Origin: Mycobacterium rhizamassiliense
GTDB lineage: Bacteria; Actinomycetota; Actinomycetes; Mycobacteriales; Mycobacteriaceae
Assembly (NCBI RefSeq): GCF_900157375.1
Contig: NZ_LT721901.1
Span: 124,001-188,000, forward strand
Direction: 5' to 3'
DNA length: 64,000 nucleotides
Shown here: piece by piece, positions 37,280 to 45,918 of the stretch
How positions within the stretch are numbered: the stretch's first letter is position 1
How the letters are laid out: every line of letters begins with the position of its first letter
Translations under genes and position numbers: made by a program
The notes under the pieces: generated by a model
Told to the model about the DNA's origin: nothing
Seen by the model: only the letters and a program-made list of their open reading frames with translations
Database searches by the model: none

Positions 37280-37930
37280 GTGAACCGACGAAAGCCTGAT
37301 GGTGGAGAACGTCGTAGACTGCTGTGCGATACGGCAATTCAGCTGCTCGCTGATGATGGCCTCAAAGGCCTAAGTCACCCGAGAGTGGACCAGCGGGCCG
37401 GCCTTTCCGCCGGTAGCACGTCCTATTATTTCCGCACGCGGGCCGCACTGTTGCTGGCCACTGCCCAACGTGTGTGCGAACTCGATCTTGGCGACCTTTC
37501 CGCAGTCCTCCGCCCTTCTGAAAACGAAGGCGCTAAGTCCAAGCCGTCTAATATCTCTCCTTTGTCGGCGTTGATTGTGCTTGCGGCGCAAGAGCCACGA
37601 CTGAGTCGCACGAAGGCCCGTTTCGAGCTCATACTGCAAGCCAACCGAGATCCCGCGCTTGCCGAGGTGTTCCACGACAACATGCAGCTGTTCGCCGAAA
37701 CTCAACGCGACATCGTCATTCGCTCACAGCCCGATCGACACCTCGACCCGGCGGTTGTGCGCGAGCAGGCTTCGGCCACTTTGAATTTCGTCAGCGGCTT
37801 GTTCATGCGGTTGGTTGCCGGGGATCGCGCGTTCGATAGCGGTGAACACCTCGACCGGCTGCTTGGTGGCATCGTCAACGGCATCGCAATTGCATACGAT
37901 GACGTCGGGCGTGACAAATCGGGACAGTAA
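37280..37930 (+). CDS. TetR-like transcriptional regulator
   Basis: 216 aa from the GTG at 37280. Helix-turn-helix with LLCDTAIQLLADDGLKGLSH and AGLSAGSTSYYFRTRAALL, a variant in which the recognition helix reads SAGSTSYYF. The helical C-terminal part carries LNFVSGLFMRLVAGD. It is flanked by two copies of CTCTAA-N4-TTAGAG and should control the amidohydrolase-ferredoxin-P450 operon downstream and perhaps the SnoaL-like gene upstream. Confidence 0.88.
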   Translation: MNRRKPDGGERRRLLCDTAIQLLADDGLKGLSHPRVDQRAGLSAGSTSYYFRTRAALLLATAQRVCELDLGDLSAVLRPSENEGAKSKPSNISPLSALIVLAAQEPRLSRTKARFELILQANRDPALAEVFHDNMQLFAETQRDIVIRSQPDRHLDPAVVREQASATLNFVSGLFMRLVAGDRAFDSGEHLDRLLGGIVNGIAIAYDDVGRDKSGQ

Positions 37931-37996
37931 GTCCGCTAGGCCGCCATGGCAAAGCCCCAGCCGCATGGGCGCCATCGGCGAAGCTTGTCATTTTAG

Positions 37997-38014
37997 ACTC
38001 TAACGAATTAGAGT
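37997..38014. promoter_or_regulatory. Operator candidate CTCTAA-N4-TTAGAG (copy 2)
   Basis: ACTCTAACGAATTAGAGT, 7-bp perfect arms, 92 bases upstream of the amidohydrolase ATG and just after the TetR gene. Same arms as at 37046. Confidence 0.65.
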
Positions 38015-38105
38015 AGCGTCAGCGTTCACGAGCACGCCGGGGCTGCCCCGTTCTCATCGTGTGGCCACGACGGGCGCTAAATCGCCGCATCGCAAAGGAC
38101 TCTCT

Positions 38106-39368
38106 ATGGACGCTGACGATCTGATTCTGGTGAGCATCGATGACCATGTCGTTGAACCGCCGGATATGTTCGCGCGCCACGTGCCCGCCAAATACAAGGG
38201 CGAGGCACCGATCGTGGTCACCGACGACAAGGGCGTGGACCAGTGGATGTACCAGGGCCGCCCGCAGGGCGTCAGCGGCCTGAACGCGGTGGTGTCGTGG
38301 CCGGCCGAGGAGTGGGGCCGCGACCCCGCCGGCTTCGCGGAGATGCGGCCCGGCGTCTACGACGTTCACGAACGCGTGCGCGACATGAACCGCAACGGCA
38401 TCCTCGCGTCGATGTGCTTCCCGACGTTCACCGGCTTTTCGGCCCGCCACCTCAACATGACGCGCGAGGACGTCACCCTGGTGATGGTGTCGGCCTACAA
38501 CGACTGGCACATCGACGAGTGGGCCGGGTCGTACCCGGACCGCTTCATCCCGATCGCAATCGTGCCGACGTGGACCCCGGAAGGAATGTGCGCCGAGATC
38601 CGCCGCGTCGCCGCCAAGGGCTGCCGCGCGGTCACCATGCCGGAACTGCCGCACCTGGAAGGTCTGCCGAGCTACCACGACGACGACTACTGGGGTCCGG
38701 TGTTCGCGACGCTGTCCGAGCAGAACGTGGTGATGTGTCTGCACATCGGCACCGGCTTCGGGGCGATCAGCATGGCGCCCAACGCGCCGATCGACAACCT
38801 CATCATCCTGGCTACTCAGGTCTCGGCGATGTGCGCGCAGGACCTGTTGTGGGGTCCGGCGATGCGGAAGTACCCGGACCTGAAGTTCGCCTTCTCCGAG
38901 GGCGGCATCGGGTGGATCCCGTTTTACCTGGACCGTAGCGATCGCCACTACACCAACCAGAAGTGGCTGCGTCGCGACTTCGGCGACAAGCTGCCCAGCG
39001 ATGTGTTCCGTGAGCACTCGCTCGCCTGCTACGTCACCGACAAGACGTCGCTGAAGCTACGACATGAAATCGGCATCGACATCATCGCCTGGGAATGCGA
39101 CTACCCGCACTCAGACTGTTTTTGGCCGGACGCGCCCGAGCAGGTGCTGGCCGAACTGAACGCCGCCGGCGCCGACGACAGCGACATCAACAAGATCACC
39201 TGGGAGAACTCCTGCCGGTTCTTCGGCTGGGATCCGTTTGCGCGCACACCGCGCGCGCAGGCGACCGTGAAAGCGTTGCGCGCCAAGGGCGCTGACGTCG
39301 ACGTGTCGATCCGGCCGCGCAAGGAATGGGCGCGCCTATATCAGGAGAAGCGACTCACCAAAGCGTAA
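38106..39368 (+). CDS. Amidohydrolase-2 family metal-dependent hydrolase
   Basis: 420 aa from the ATG at 38106 (AAAGGA upstream). Metal-site motifs of the ACMSD/amidohydrolase-2 type: DDHVVEPPDMF at the N-terminus, LHIGTGF in the middle, FSEGGIGWIPFYLDR and WECDYPHSD near the end. The family decarboxylates or hydrolyses ring-derived acids, so it fits the oxygenase cargo. First gene of an operon with the ferredoxin and P450 and controlled by the palindrome at 37997. Confidence 0.85.
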   Translation: MDADDLILVSIDDHVVEPPDMFARHVPAKYKGEAPIVVTDDKGVDQWMYQGRPQGVSGLNAVVSWPAEEWGRDPAGFAEMRPGVYDVHERVRDMNRNGILASMCFPTFTGFSARHLNMTREDVTLVMVSAYNDWHIDEWAGSYPDRFIPIAIVPTWTPEGMCAEIRRVAAKGCRAVTMPELPHLEGLPSYHDDDYWGPVFATLSEQNVVMCLHIGTGFGAISMAPNAPIDNLIILATQVSAMCAQDLLWGPAMRKYPDLKFAFSEGGIGWIPFYLDRSDRHYTNQKWLRRDFGDKLPSDVFREHSLACYVTDKTSLKLRHEIGIDIIAWECDYPHSDCFWPDAPEQVLAELNAAGADDSDINKITWENSCRFFGWDPFARTPRAQATVKALRAKGADVDVSIRPRKEWARLYQEKRLTKA

Positions 39369-39414
39369 AACCAACCGGAACTTCAGCGCGTGATCGGATG
39401 AGGGAGGACTCCCC

Positions 39415-39608
39415 GTGAAGGCTTTCGTTGACTCGCGCCGGTGTCAGGGCCACACGTTGTGCGCCATGATTGCTCCCCACGCATTCCAGCTCAACGACAT
39501 CGACGGAAGCGCGTCACCTACTGGTGATGCGGTACCACCGGCCAAGAGGAAGTGGTCCGTGAAGCAGCGCGATCGTGCCCAGAGCAGGCAATCAGGCTTG
39601 ATGACTAA
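39415..39608 (+). pseudogene. 3Fe-4S-type ferredoxin gene with a 1-base frameshift
   Basis: MKAFVDSRRCQGHTLCAMIA (first cluster Cys residues) is in frame from 39415. The last Cys segment VREAARSCPEQAIRLDD is encoded in another frame and ends at TAA 39606-39608. The total is 194 bases, one short of a 64-codon gene plus stop, the usual size of P450-partner ferredoxins. The frame breaks near 39537-39541 (CCACCGG). Either a real one-base deletion or an error in this sequence; as written, no functional cluster can form. It lies directly before the P450 it would serve. Confidence 0.8.
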
Positions 39609-39661
39609 GCGAGAAGACATCGGTGTCTTCGACCACAAGACGCCCCCGGGAGGCACCAGCA

Positions 39662-41017
39662 GTGACTGTTGAGGAATCGGCTGCGCAAGATCGACCCCGA
39701 TACGACTTCGACCGGCACAGAGCGGATTACCGTCAACGGTTCGAGCAGATAACCAGGGAGATGCACACTAATTGCCCGGTTGCGTGGTCGGGAACCTATG
39801 GCGGTCATTGGGTGGCAGCAGGTAGCAATGAGGTCTTCGAACTGGCTCGCTGCCCGGCGATCTCCAACGACCACGACATCCGTGGAGAGCGCACGGGCTA
39901 CAAAGGCATCTCGATACCGACGGCACAGCGCATCGGTACTACCCGCGGCGGCATCCTTGAAATGGACGACCCCGAACACCGGACCTACCGAAACGCGCTA
40001 AACCCGTACCTCTCACCGGCCGCGGTAAAACGCTGGGACCGATTCGTCAACGAGATAGTTCGCGCCGCGCTTGATGAGAGGATCGAATCGGGGCGGATTG
40101 ATTTCGTTGACGACCTTGCGAACGTCGTGCCTGCAGTGTTGACACTCGCGATGATGGGCATCCCCCTGAAGAGATGGGAAATCTACAGCGAGCCCACGCA
40201 CGCAGCGGTCTATACCCCCGAGCACTCAGCTGACGCCGCTCGGGTCGCCGAAATGCACCGCCAGATGGGACAGGACTTGCTGACCAACATGCTGGAGATC
40301 CGCGAAAAGCCGCGCCCCGGCTTAGTTAATGCGTTGGTGTCGATGCGCATCGACGGGGAACCGGCACCCGATGTGGAGATCCTGGGCAACCTCGGATTGA
40401 TAATAGGCGGCGGGTTCGATACCACGACTGCACTCACCGCGCACTCGTTGGAGTGGCTATCCGAACACCCAATTGAGCGCGACCTGTTGTCCCGGGAACG
40501 CGAGAGGCTCCTCGGCCCCGCTACAGAAGAGTTCCTGCGGTTTTTCACCCCCGCTCCGGGTAACGGTCGTACCTTCTCCGACGATGTCGAGGTCGAAGGA
40601 ACGAGTTTCGAAGAGGGGCAGCGGCTGTGGATTTCATGGGCTATGGCCAACCGCGATCCGTCGCTCTTCGAGAACCCCAATGAAGTGGTCCTTGATCGAA
40701 AAGGGAACCGACACTTCAGCTTCGGCATTGGCGTGCACCGTTGTGTTGGCTCCAATGTCGCTCGTACGCTCTTCAAAGCAATGGTCACCGCGGTGCTTGA
40801 CCGCATGCCCGACTATAGGTGCGAACCGGAGGGCACCGTACATTACGACACCATCGGGGTCATTCAGGGTATGCGTCACCTGCCCGCGACCTTTACCCCG
40901 GGCGGCCGTCTGGGACCAGGTCTCGACGAGACATTGGAGAGATTGCAGCGCGCCTGCAACGAGCACGGATTGGCCCGGCCGATCACCGAACGCAGAGAAG
41001 CTGCCAGCATCCACTGA
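39662..41017 (+). CDS. Cytochrome P450
   Basis: 451 aa from the GTG at 39662 (GGGAGG upstream; an upstream in-frame start at 39623 overlaps the ferredoxin remnant). I-helix IGGGFDTTTA, ExxR in EEFLRFFTP, heme loop FSFGIGVHRCVGSN. Together with the frameshifted ferredoxin and the amidohydrolase it forms one operon. Substrate unknown; the cargo suggests a ring or terpenoid compound. Confidence 0.92.
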   Translation: MTVEESAAQDRPRYDFDRHRADYRQRFEQITREMHTNCPVAWSGTYGGHWVAAGSNEVFELARCPAISNDHDIRGERTGYKGISIPTAQRIGTTRGGILEMDDPEHRTYRNALNPYLSPAAVKRWDRFVNEIVRAALDERIESGRIDFVDDLANVVPAVLTLAMMGIPLKRWEIYSEPTHAAVYTPEHSADAARVAEMHRQMGQDLLTNMLEIREKPRPGLVNALVSMRIDGEPAPDVEILGNLGLIIGGGFDTTTALTAHSLEWLSEHPIERDLLSRERERLLGPATEEFLRFFTPAPGNGRTFSDDVEVEGTSFEEGQRLWISWAMANRDPSLFENPNEVVLDRKGNRHFSFGIGVHRCVGSNVARTLFKAMVTAVLDRMPDYRCEPEGTVHYDTIGVIQGMRHLPATFTPGGRLGPGLDETLERLQRACNEHGLARPITERREAASIH

Positions 41018-41137
41018 ATGCATCGCTGCTCGCCAGCAGGGCTGCCGGGGTGCAATATGCCGCCACGACCAAAGCCATCGCCTACTGCAATCATTAGTAA
41101 TCGAGTAAGGCGCATAGCGCGGCAGGTGGTTTGGCAG

Positions 41138-41509
41138 TCATTCCCCGTCGAGCCCTCCCGGCCGCGGGGCGCTCGGCCTCGCAGCGGGATACGCGTACCG
41201 GTCGGAGATCCGCAGGGGCGGCACATTCGTCGGGGACGCCACGCCGGGAACCAAGTGGTCGGGATTGGTTGAACGCGGACGGTGCTTCAGATGCGCGAAC
41301 TTCATCCGGATCTGCTCGGGCGTCAGGATGCGCCAGACGGCGGTCCAGACGGCGTCCGGGTCACACTTGCACTCCCACCGCTCGGGGTTTTCCCTTGTGG
41401 GGGCGGCGTCGGGCTCGTGACCCTGCTCACGGTGGTGGGCTATCCACTGCTCGCGCATCTGCTCCATTGTCGAAGGCGGCTCACCGATCCAGCCGCGCTC
41501 AGCGCTCAT
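41138..41509 (-). CDS. Hypothetical protein
   Basis: 123 aa, Trp- and Pro-rich, with WECKCDPDAVWTAVWRILTP in the middle. No recognised domain. The style (short, charged, Cys pair) resembles small proteins of mycobacterial phages and mobile elements. It marks the transition from cargo to core genes of the element. Confidence 0.45.
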   Translation of the reverse strand: MSAERGWIGEPPSTMEQMREQWIAHHREQGHEPDAAPTRENPERWECKCDPDAVWTAVWRILTPEQIRMKFAHLKHRPRSTNPDHLVPGVASPTNVPPLRISDRYAYPAARPSAPRPGGLDGE

Positions 41510-41692
41510 TGCGCCCTCCTACAGTCCATGGTGCTGCCAGAATCCAGAATCCAGGCGGTCATGGTGCAGCCTTCTTCGCTACGTGGTCATCATTATCGCC
41601 CGGATCCCGCGGGAACCAAGGTCAGCGGGCTGGACGCCCACGGTGTCCGCTTCGGATTCGCCGCGGCTCGTTGATTGGCCGTATCAATTTGG

Positions 41693-42829
41693 CTAGTCGT
41701 TGATCGTCGCCGTCTCGAGCCAGTCCAACAGCATCCGGTCGATGACGGTGCCCTTGTCGAGTTTATTGTCGGCGATGAATTTGACGAGCTTGTCGACCAA
41801 CGTGGCGTCCCCGCTGCCCGGTAGATTCTTTCGCACAGCCCGCGCCTGGCGCGTGGGGCTTTCGAGAAGCTCGTTGCGCGGGAACAGCCCGATCAATGAC
41901 AACATCTGCTCGGGAGTGAGTTCGATCGCCTCGCCTTTGGCGAAGCCCCAGTTGAGGATCTTGGCTCGTGCGCATTCGTCCGCGATCCCCTTGTTGTGGA
42001 CGAAATCGTTTCGGATCCAACGAATGTCGCCGAAAAAATCACTCTTGACATCGTTCTTCTCGAGCTCTTCGCCGTCACTCTTACCGATATTGAAGAATGC
42101 GGCAATGCGGTCGCGGAACTGCTCCTCCCAGATGGCGTGGACGTAGGCGAACCACTGGGCATACGCAACCGACAGGATCTCGGGATAGTGGTCGGTTTGG
42201 AACCGGTCGGTGGCACCCGCGGCGTAGACATGAGCGCCGGAATCAACGGCAGAAATGAGGTGCTGCATGTGGACACGGCCGGTACCGGGCTGGTCAACGA
42301 ACCGAAATGTGGTCACCTCAAAGTAGTGGCCGTAATCGTCGGGGCGGTGATGCTCTAGGAAGCGGCGGTGTTGCTGGCTCCAATCGTCCACCTTCTGGAT
42401 GAGAACGTTGTGCGATGTCAGCGTGACGACGAGCGATACCAGAAGCGACCTTTCCAGCTCCGAAATGATCTCGTCGATCGATGGATCCTCCGATTGCGTC
42501 TGCTGCGCCAGCTTGGGCACCGCTTCTTCAAGCGCAGCCACCACCGCGTCGAGACCTTGGCGAAAATCGGGTCCAGGCGAAAACATATTGGCGGCGATTA
42601 TGACGTCACCAACTGCGGTGGCGAGGTCTGTGCCGGACACCGGGGGATCAGCCTCAGCGATCAGTTTGATCGGGTCGGCGGCCGCGGTGACCACCACGTC
42701 TTGGGCTTGAGGAGCTAATGGCTTCCCCCCGCCTCGGAAAAACTGCTCCTGCTGCTGCATCGCTTTGGCCTTGGCCAAGGCGGTGTCGGCAACTTTGAGC
42801 CAACGTTGTGACCTACTCTGCAGATTCAT
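41693..42829 (-). CDS. Unknown protein with HEPN-like motif
   Basis: 378 aa, mostly helical. Near residue 275 it has WIRNDFVHNKG, which matches the R-N-x3-H pattern of HEPN RNase domains, in a helical context (YAQWFAYVHAIWEEQFRDRI just before). I do not recognise the family. It follows the 652-aa gene by 137 bases on the same strand and probably forms an operon with it. A ribonuclease or ribonuclease-like toxin/defence role is inference from the motif and location only. Confidence 0.6.
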   Translation of the reverse strand: MNLQSRSQRWLKVADTALAKAKAMQQQEQFFRGGGKPLAPQAQDVVVTAAADPIKLIAEADPPVSGTDLATAVGDVIIAANMFSPGPDFRQGLDAVVAALEEAVPKLAQQTQSEDPSIDEIISELERSLLVSLVVTLTSHNVLIQKVDDWSQQHRRFLEHHRPDDYGHYFEVTTFRFVDQPGTGRVHMQHLISAVDSGAHVYAAGATDRFQTDHYPEILSVAYAQWFAYVHAIWEEQFRDRIAAFFNIGKSDGEELEKNDVKSDFFGDIRWIRNDFVHNKGIADECARAKILNWGFAKGEAIELTPEQMLSLIGLFPRNELLESPTRQARAVRKNLPGSGDATLVDKLVKFIADNKLDKGTVIDRMLLDWLETATIND

Positions 42830-42966
42830 CTTGTCTCACTTGACCTCTCGACTGCTCCACGAATATCGGCGGGGCTGGTGCCGCCCGGCGACCCGCAGGC
42901 GCGGAATTTGACTGTGGTCCATCTTGTGCAGCGAGATATTGTGCGTCTCCTGCTTGGCCTCTGAAA

Positions 42967-44925
42967 TCAGGGGTCCGCGACGAGAAACAGGGCATCGATG
43001 TCCCCGCTTGTCCGAACTCGCTCGTATCGGTCAATGTGCTCGTTCCGATAGTTATCCATGTGATGTCGAACATTGTTTCCGCTTAGTAGAGCGGCGACCG
43101 CCTCGTTGAGGACTTGATGTCCGAGGTTGAACGCGAAGACGGCCACCGACTCGCAGCCTGCTGCTGAGACTGGTCCTCCGTGAATTGCAGCGTTCCGCAG
43201 CCGCTTGAGTCGGCGTAGATGGCGTTCGAAGCGGCGGCCATGCTCGTCGAGTCGCGCACACATCGCCTCCGGGGTTGCGAGGATCGTTTCCAATTCGGCC
43301 AGCCCGCGAGCTAGCCAGTGATCGGCGTAGATCGCCTTGAGCGTGGAGACGTGGTCAGCAGCTCCGCGAACGTTGAAGGCACCGTGCCCGTACGGACCGG
43401 TGATCGACAGGTCGGCCGACAGTTCAGCCAGCTCGGGGATCGTTGGGGCACCCGGCCGGTAGTCAGGGACCCTTTCAACTGCGTTTTGGGTGAAGTAGCC
43501 AATGAACTCCACCAGGCGGACACGTGCTTGCGCCTTTTTGAAGTAGGAACTGGCGAAGTCTGCCCAGTGCTTCTGACCCGCTGCTGTCCAGACGTTGACG
43601 TGCTCGATGGCTCTCACAGCGGCCATGACGGTGGCTTGTGGCCCTTGATCGGAGGCAGCCTTGAGTGCGGCGGTCAAGTCGATCGCGTCCTGCAGTGCAT
43701 GGATCGACTGCGCGGTCAAACTGCTGGAGCGGCGCTCCATCCGCTCTATATCGCGACCCAACCGGTCATTCTGCGGATAGTACGGCTCCTCGACGTTCTC
43801 CTTCGGCCCCCATGACGAGCGCGACCGCCGACCGTTCGCGAACAGGATGCAGCCCCTCATCAGCCTCCACGCTCCCGGCTCCGCGTGATTAACCACCTTC
43901 AATGCTTCGACAAGTGTTCGCGCTTGCGCCTCCGCTTCATGGACCTCCGTGTCGGGCAGGACAACACGGGCATAGGCCATATGCCACTCGTCTTCCCACT
44001 CGACCTCACCCGGCCGGAGCAGCGGCGGGACCTCAGGCAGGGCAAGTACTTCCGTTGGTGGCACCTTAAAGTGGTCAGCGAGTTCTGGGTGCCCGACGTG
44101 ACCGCTCAAGTAACTAGCGTTGTAGAAGGTGACATCGCCGTGGGTGACCTCGCACTGGGGCAGGTGGGTGTGTGCCAGCCGTAGCCACACGATGCAGTCC
44201 GCCTTGGTCGGCGGGCGGGTCAAGACCTGTTCGCACAGAGACAGTCGCTGCCAGGCCTCCAGGCCACTGGGCTTCCAGTCCGGGATTTCGAATTGGTAGT
44301 CAGTGCCAACTGCGCGGCTCTGCTCCCGCTTCACCGCGTTGGAATCGTCCGTGAGCACCGAACAAACATCCCGAAAGATGCCGAATCTGCCTCTGTCCAC
44401 ACCCCGGAGTGCGGCTACAGCCCAGAGCGTGTCTCTGCGGAATGAAACCTCTTCGACCTTCCGGTTGCGCTTCTCGCAGGTTTTCACTAGATCTCGCCAG
44501 CAGGCGATGAACACCTCGTCCGAGGCCAGAGTCATGGCGAGTTGGCGCAGGAAGACCTGGAGGTCGGCTCGCACGGTCGCGTCCATGGAGCGGCTGGACG
44601 TGCCATCGAACCCCGCGGTTGACGTCATAAGTGCGGTAAGTAGGGCATCGATCGCGGCGGTTTGCGCCTCTACGACCGCGAGGATCTTGGGGCCGGAAAA
44701 ATCCAGGCTTTCGCGGTAGTCGCCGATCACTTGTTGCCAGTCGTCGTATTGCATCGGCAGAAAGACCCGCTGATCACCCACCCAGTCCAGAAGATCGGCG
44801 GTCGCCGCAGGCAGTGTGAGCACAGACCCGTTACCGGTGATCAGCTCTTCAAATTGAAGCTGCACGCTCAGCTCTTCGACCCACGGTTCGTGCTGGCGGA
44901 TCAACACACGTGCCTTCCCGGCCAC
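42967..44925 (-). CDS. Large unknown protein with C-terminal HEPN-like domain
   Basis: 652 aa, no membrane segment or signal. The first 500 residues are unrecognised. The C-terminal 120 residues are helical with RLKRLRNAAIHGGP near residue 575, an R-N-x3-H motif in the typical HEPN setting before a long helix (FNLGHQVLNEAVAALL). Proteins of this build (large sensor part plus C-terminal HEPN) are common in bacterial defence. Upstream neighbour is the serine recombinase, downstream the 378-aa HEPN-like gene. The start at 44925 is an ATG. Confidence 0.6.
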   Translation of the reverse strand: MAGKARVLIRQHEPWVEELSVQLQFEELITGNGSVLTLPAATADLLDWVGDQRVFLPMQYDDWQQVIGDYRESLDFSGPKILAVVEAQTAAIDALLTALMTSTAGFDGTSSRSMDATVRADLQVFLRQLAMTLASDEVFIACWRDLVKTCEKRNRKVEEVSFRRDTLWAVAALRGVDRGRFGIFRDVCSVLTDDSNAVKREQSRAVGTDYQFEIPDWKPSGLEAWQRLSLCEQVLTRPPTKADCIVWLRLAHTHLPQCEVTHGDVTFYNASYLSGHVGHPELADHFKVPPTEVLALPEVPPLLRPGEVEWEDEWHMAYARVVLPDTEVHEAEAQARTLVEALKVVNHAEPGAWRLMRGCILFANGRRSRSSWGPKENVEEPYYPQNDRLGRDIERMERRSSSLTAQSIHALQDAIDLTAALKAASDQGPQATVMAAVRAIEHVNVWTAAGQKHWADFASSYFKKAQARVRLVEFIGYFTQNAVERVPDYRPGAPTIPELAELSADLSITGPYGHGAFNVRGAADHVSTLKAIYADHWLARGLAELETILATPEAMCARLDEHGRRFERHLRRLKRLRNAAIHGGPVSAAGCESVAVFAFNLGHQVLNEAVAALLSGNNVRHHMDNYRNEHIDRYERVRTSGDIDALFLVADP

Positions 44926-44997
44926 GTGGTGTTTAACGGACGGCGTGGTCCTTCACGATCGCCAGGCGCGATCCTAATCACGGCGCACGACAACGGA

Positions 44998-45630
44998 TCA
45001 AACCGCGAGGGTGAGTCGACCGGCTTCGGCGTCCGCAGCTTCCTCGTCAACGAGGTATCTGTACAGGGTCGCTCGGCTGACGCCGAGGTACTTGGCAATG
45101 TCCTTCGCGCTATGGCCATCGGCCTTCATGCGCCTGGCGGTCGCGATGTGCTCGGCGTCGCCGACCTTGCGGGGTCGACCGAACCTCGTCCCGTTGGCCC
45201 GCGACGATGCCCGCTTCAAGGCGGTGCGCTCCTTGACCAGTTCGCGTTCGTACTCGGCCAGCGACCCGAGCACGCCGATCATCATGCGCCCGGCCGGAGT
45301 GGACGAGTCGATTCCATCGGTGACCGACACCAGGGTGACGCCGCCGTTGGTCAGAGCTTTGACCGTCTCCAAGATGTGCAGCGTGTTTCGGCCTAATCGG
45401 TCAAGCTTCCACACCACCACGGTGTCGCCCTCGCGGACGTAGGCCATCAGCTCGGCCAGGCCGGGGCGATCATCCCGACCGCCAGACATGATGTCCGAGA
45501 ACATCTTCGTCACCGCGGCCTTCGCGAGCGCGTCGTTCTGCTGAGCCAGGGTCTGCGCGATTGTGGAGACCCTGGTATAGCCGATCCGTTGACCAACTGG
45601 GTTTCGGTCGACGTCGTTCTCATGACTCAT
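44998..45630 (-). CDS. Serine recombinase (resolvase/invertase family)
   Basis: 210 aa from the ATG at 45630. Catalytic domain: IGYTRVSTIAQTLAQQ with the nucleophilic Ser, DRPGLAELMAYVREGD, WKLDRLGRN, GRMMIGVLGSLAEYEREL. The long E-helix and C-terminal helix-turn-helix (HSAKDIAKYLGVSRATLYRY) follow. The size fits small resolvases/invertases rather than large integrases. It could resolve multimers of the element or invert a segment; an inverted repeat lies just upstream (45660-45703). Confidence 0.92.
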   Translation of the reverse strand: MSHENDVDRNPVGQRIGYTRVSTIAQTLAQQNDALAKAAVTKMFSDIMSGGRDDRPGLAELMAYVREGDTVVVWKLDRLGRNTLHILETVKALTNGGVTLVSVTDGIDSSTPAGRMMIGVLGSLAEYERELVKERTALKRASSRANGTRFGRPRKVGDAEHIATARRMKADGHSAKDIAKYLGVSRATLYRYLVDEEAADAEAGRLTLAV

Positions 45631-45659
45631 AAGTATGGGAATCGCAGATTTGCGAAAGT

Positions 45660-45703
45660 TATTTCCGAGACGGACTTCTGAGACAGATCGACCTCGGGAA
45701 ATA
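45660..45703. promoter_or_regulatory. Inverted repeat upstream of the serine recombinase (candidate res or operator)
   Basis: TATTTCCGAG (45660) and CTCGGGAAATA (45693) form an inverted repeat with one extra base in one arm. CGAGACGG occurs at 45666 and again at 45751, and TGTCCATTGGACA is a palindrome at about 45774. This cluster is the natural place for a recombination site of the adjacent enzyme. Confidence 0.4.
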
Positions 45704-45918
45704 CCAGCGCCATTCGGGTGTCGGACGAGGGTCTCATATGTGGTCTTTTTCGAGACGGCGGTTCTTACCACGTTGTCCATTGGACATTCGAGGTGCGGAC
45801 CTTTGGTACCGGCACGGCGAACTACGCGACGTCTATAGCCTTGATGTCGGGGTATTCCTGCAAACGCGTCGATTGGCACTGACTCGCTAGCTTCTGTCAC
45901 ACAGGGATAATCGGAGCA

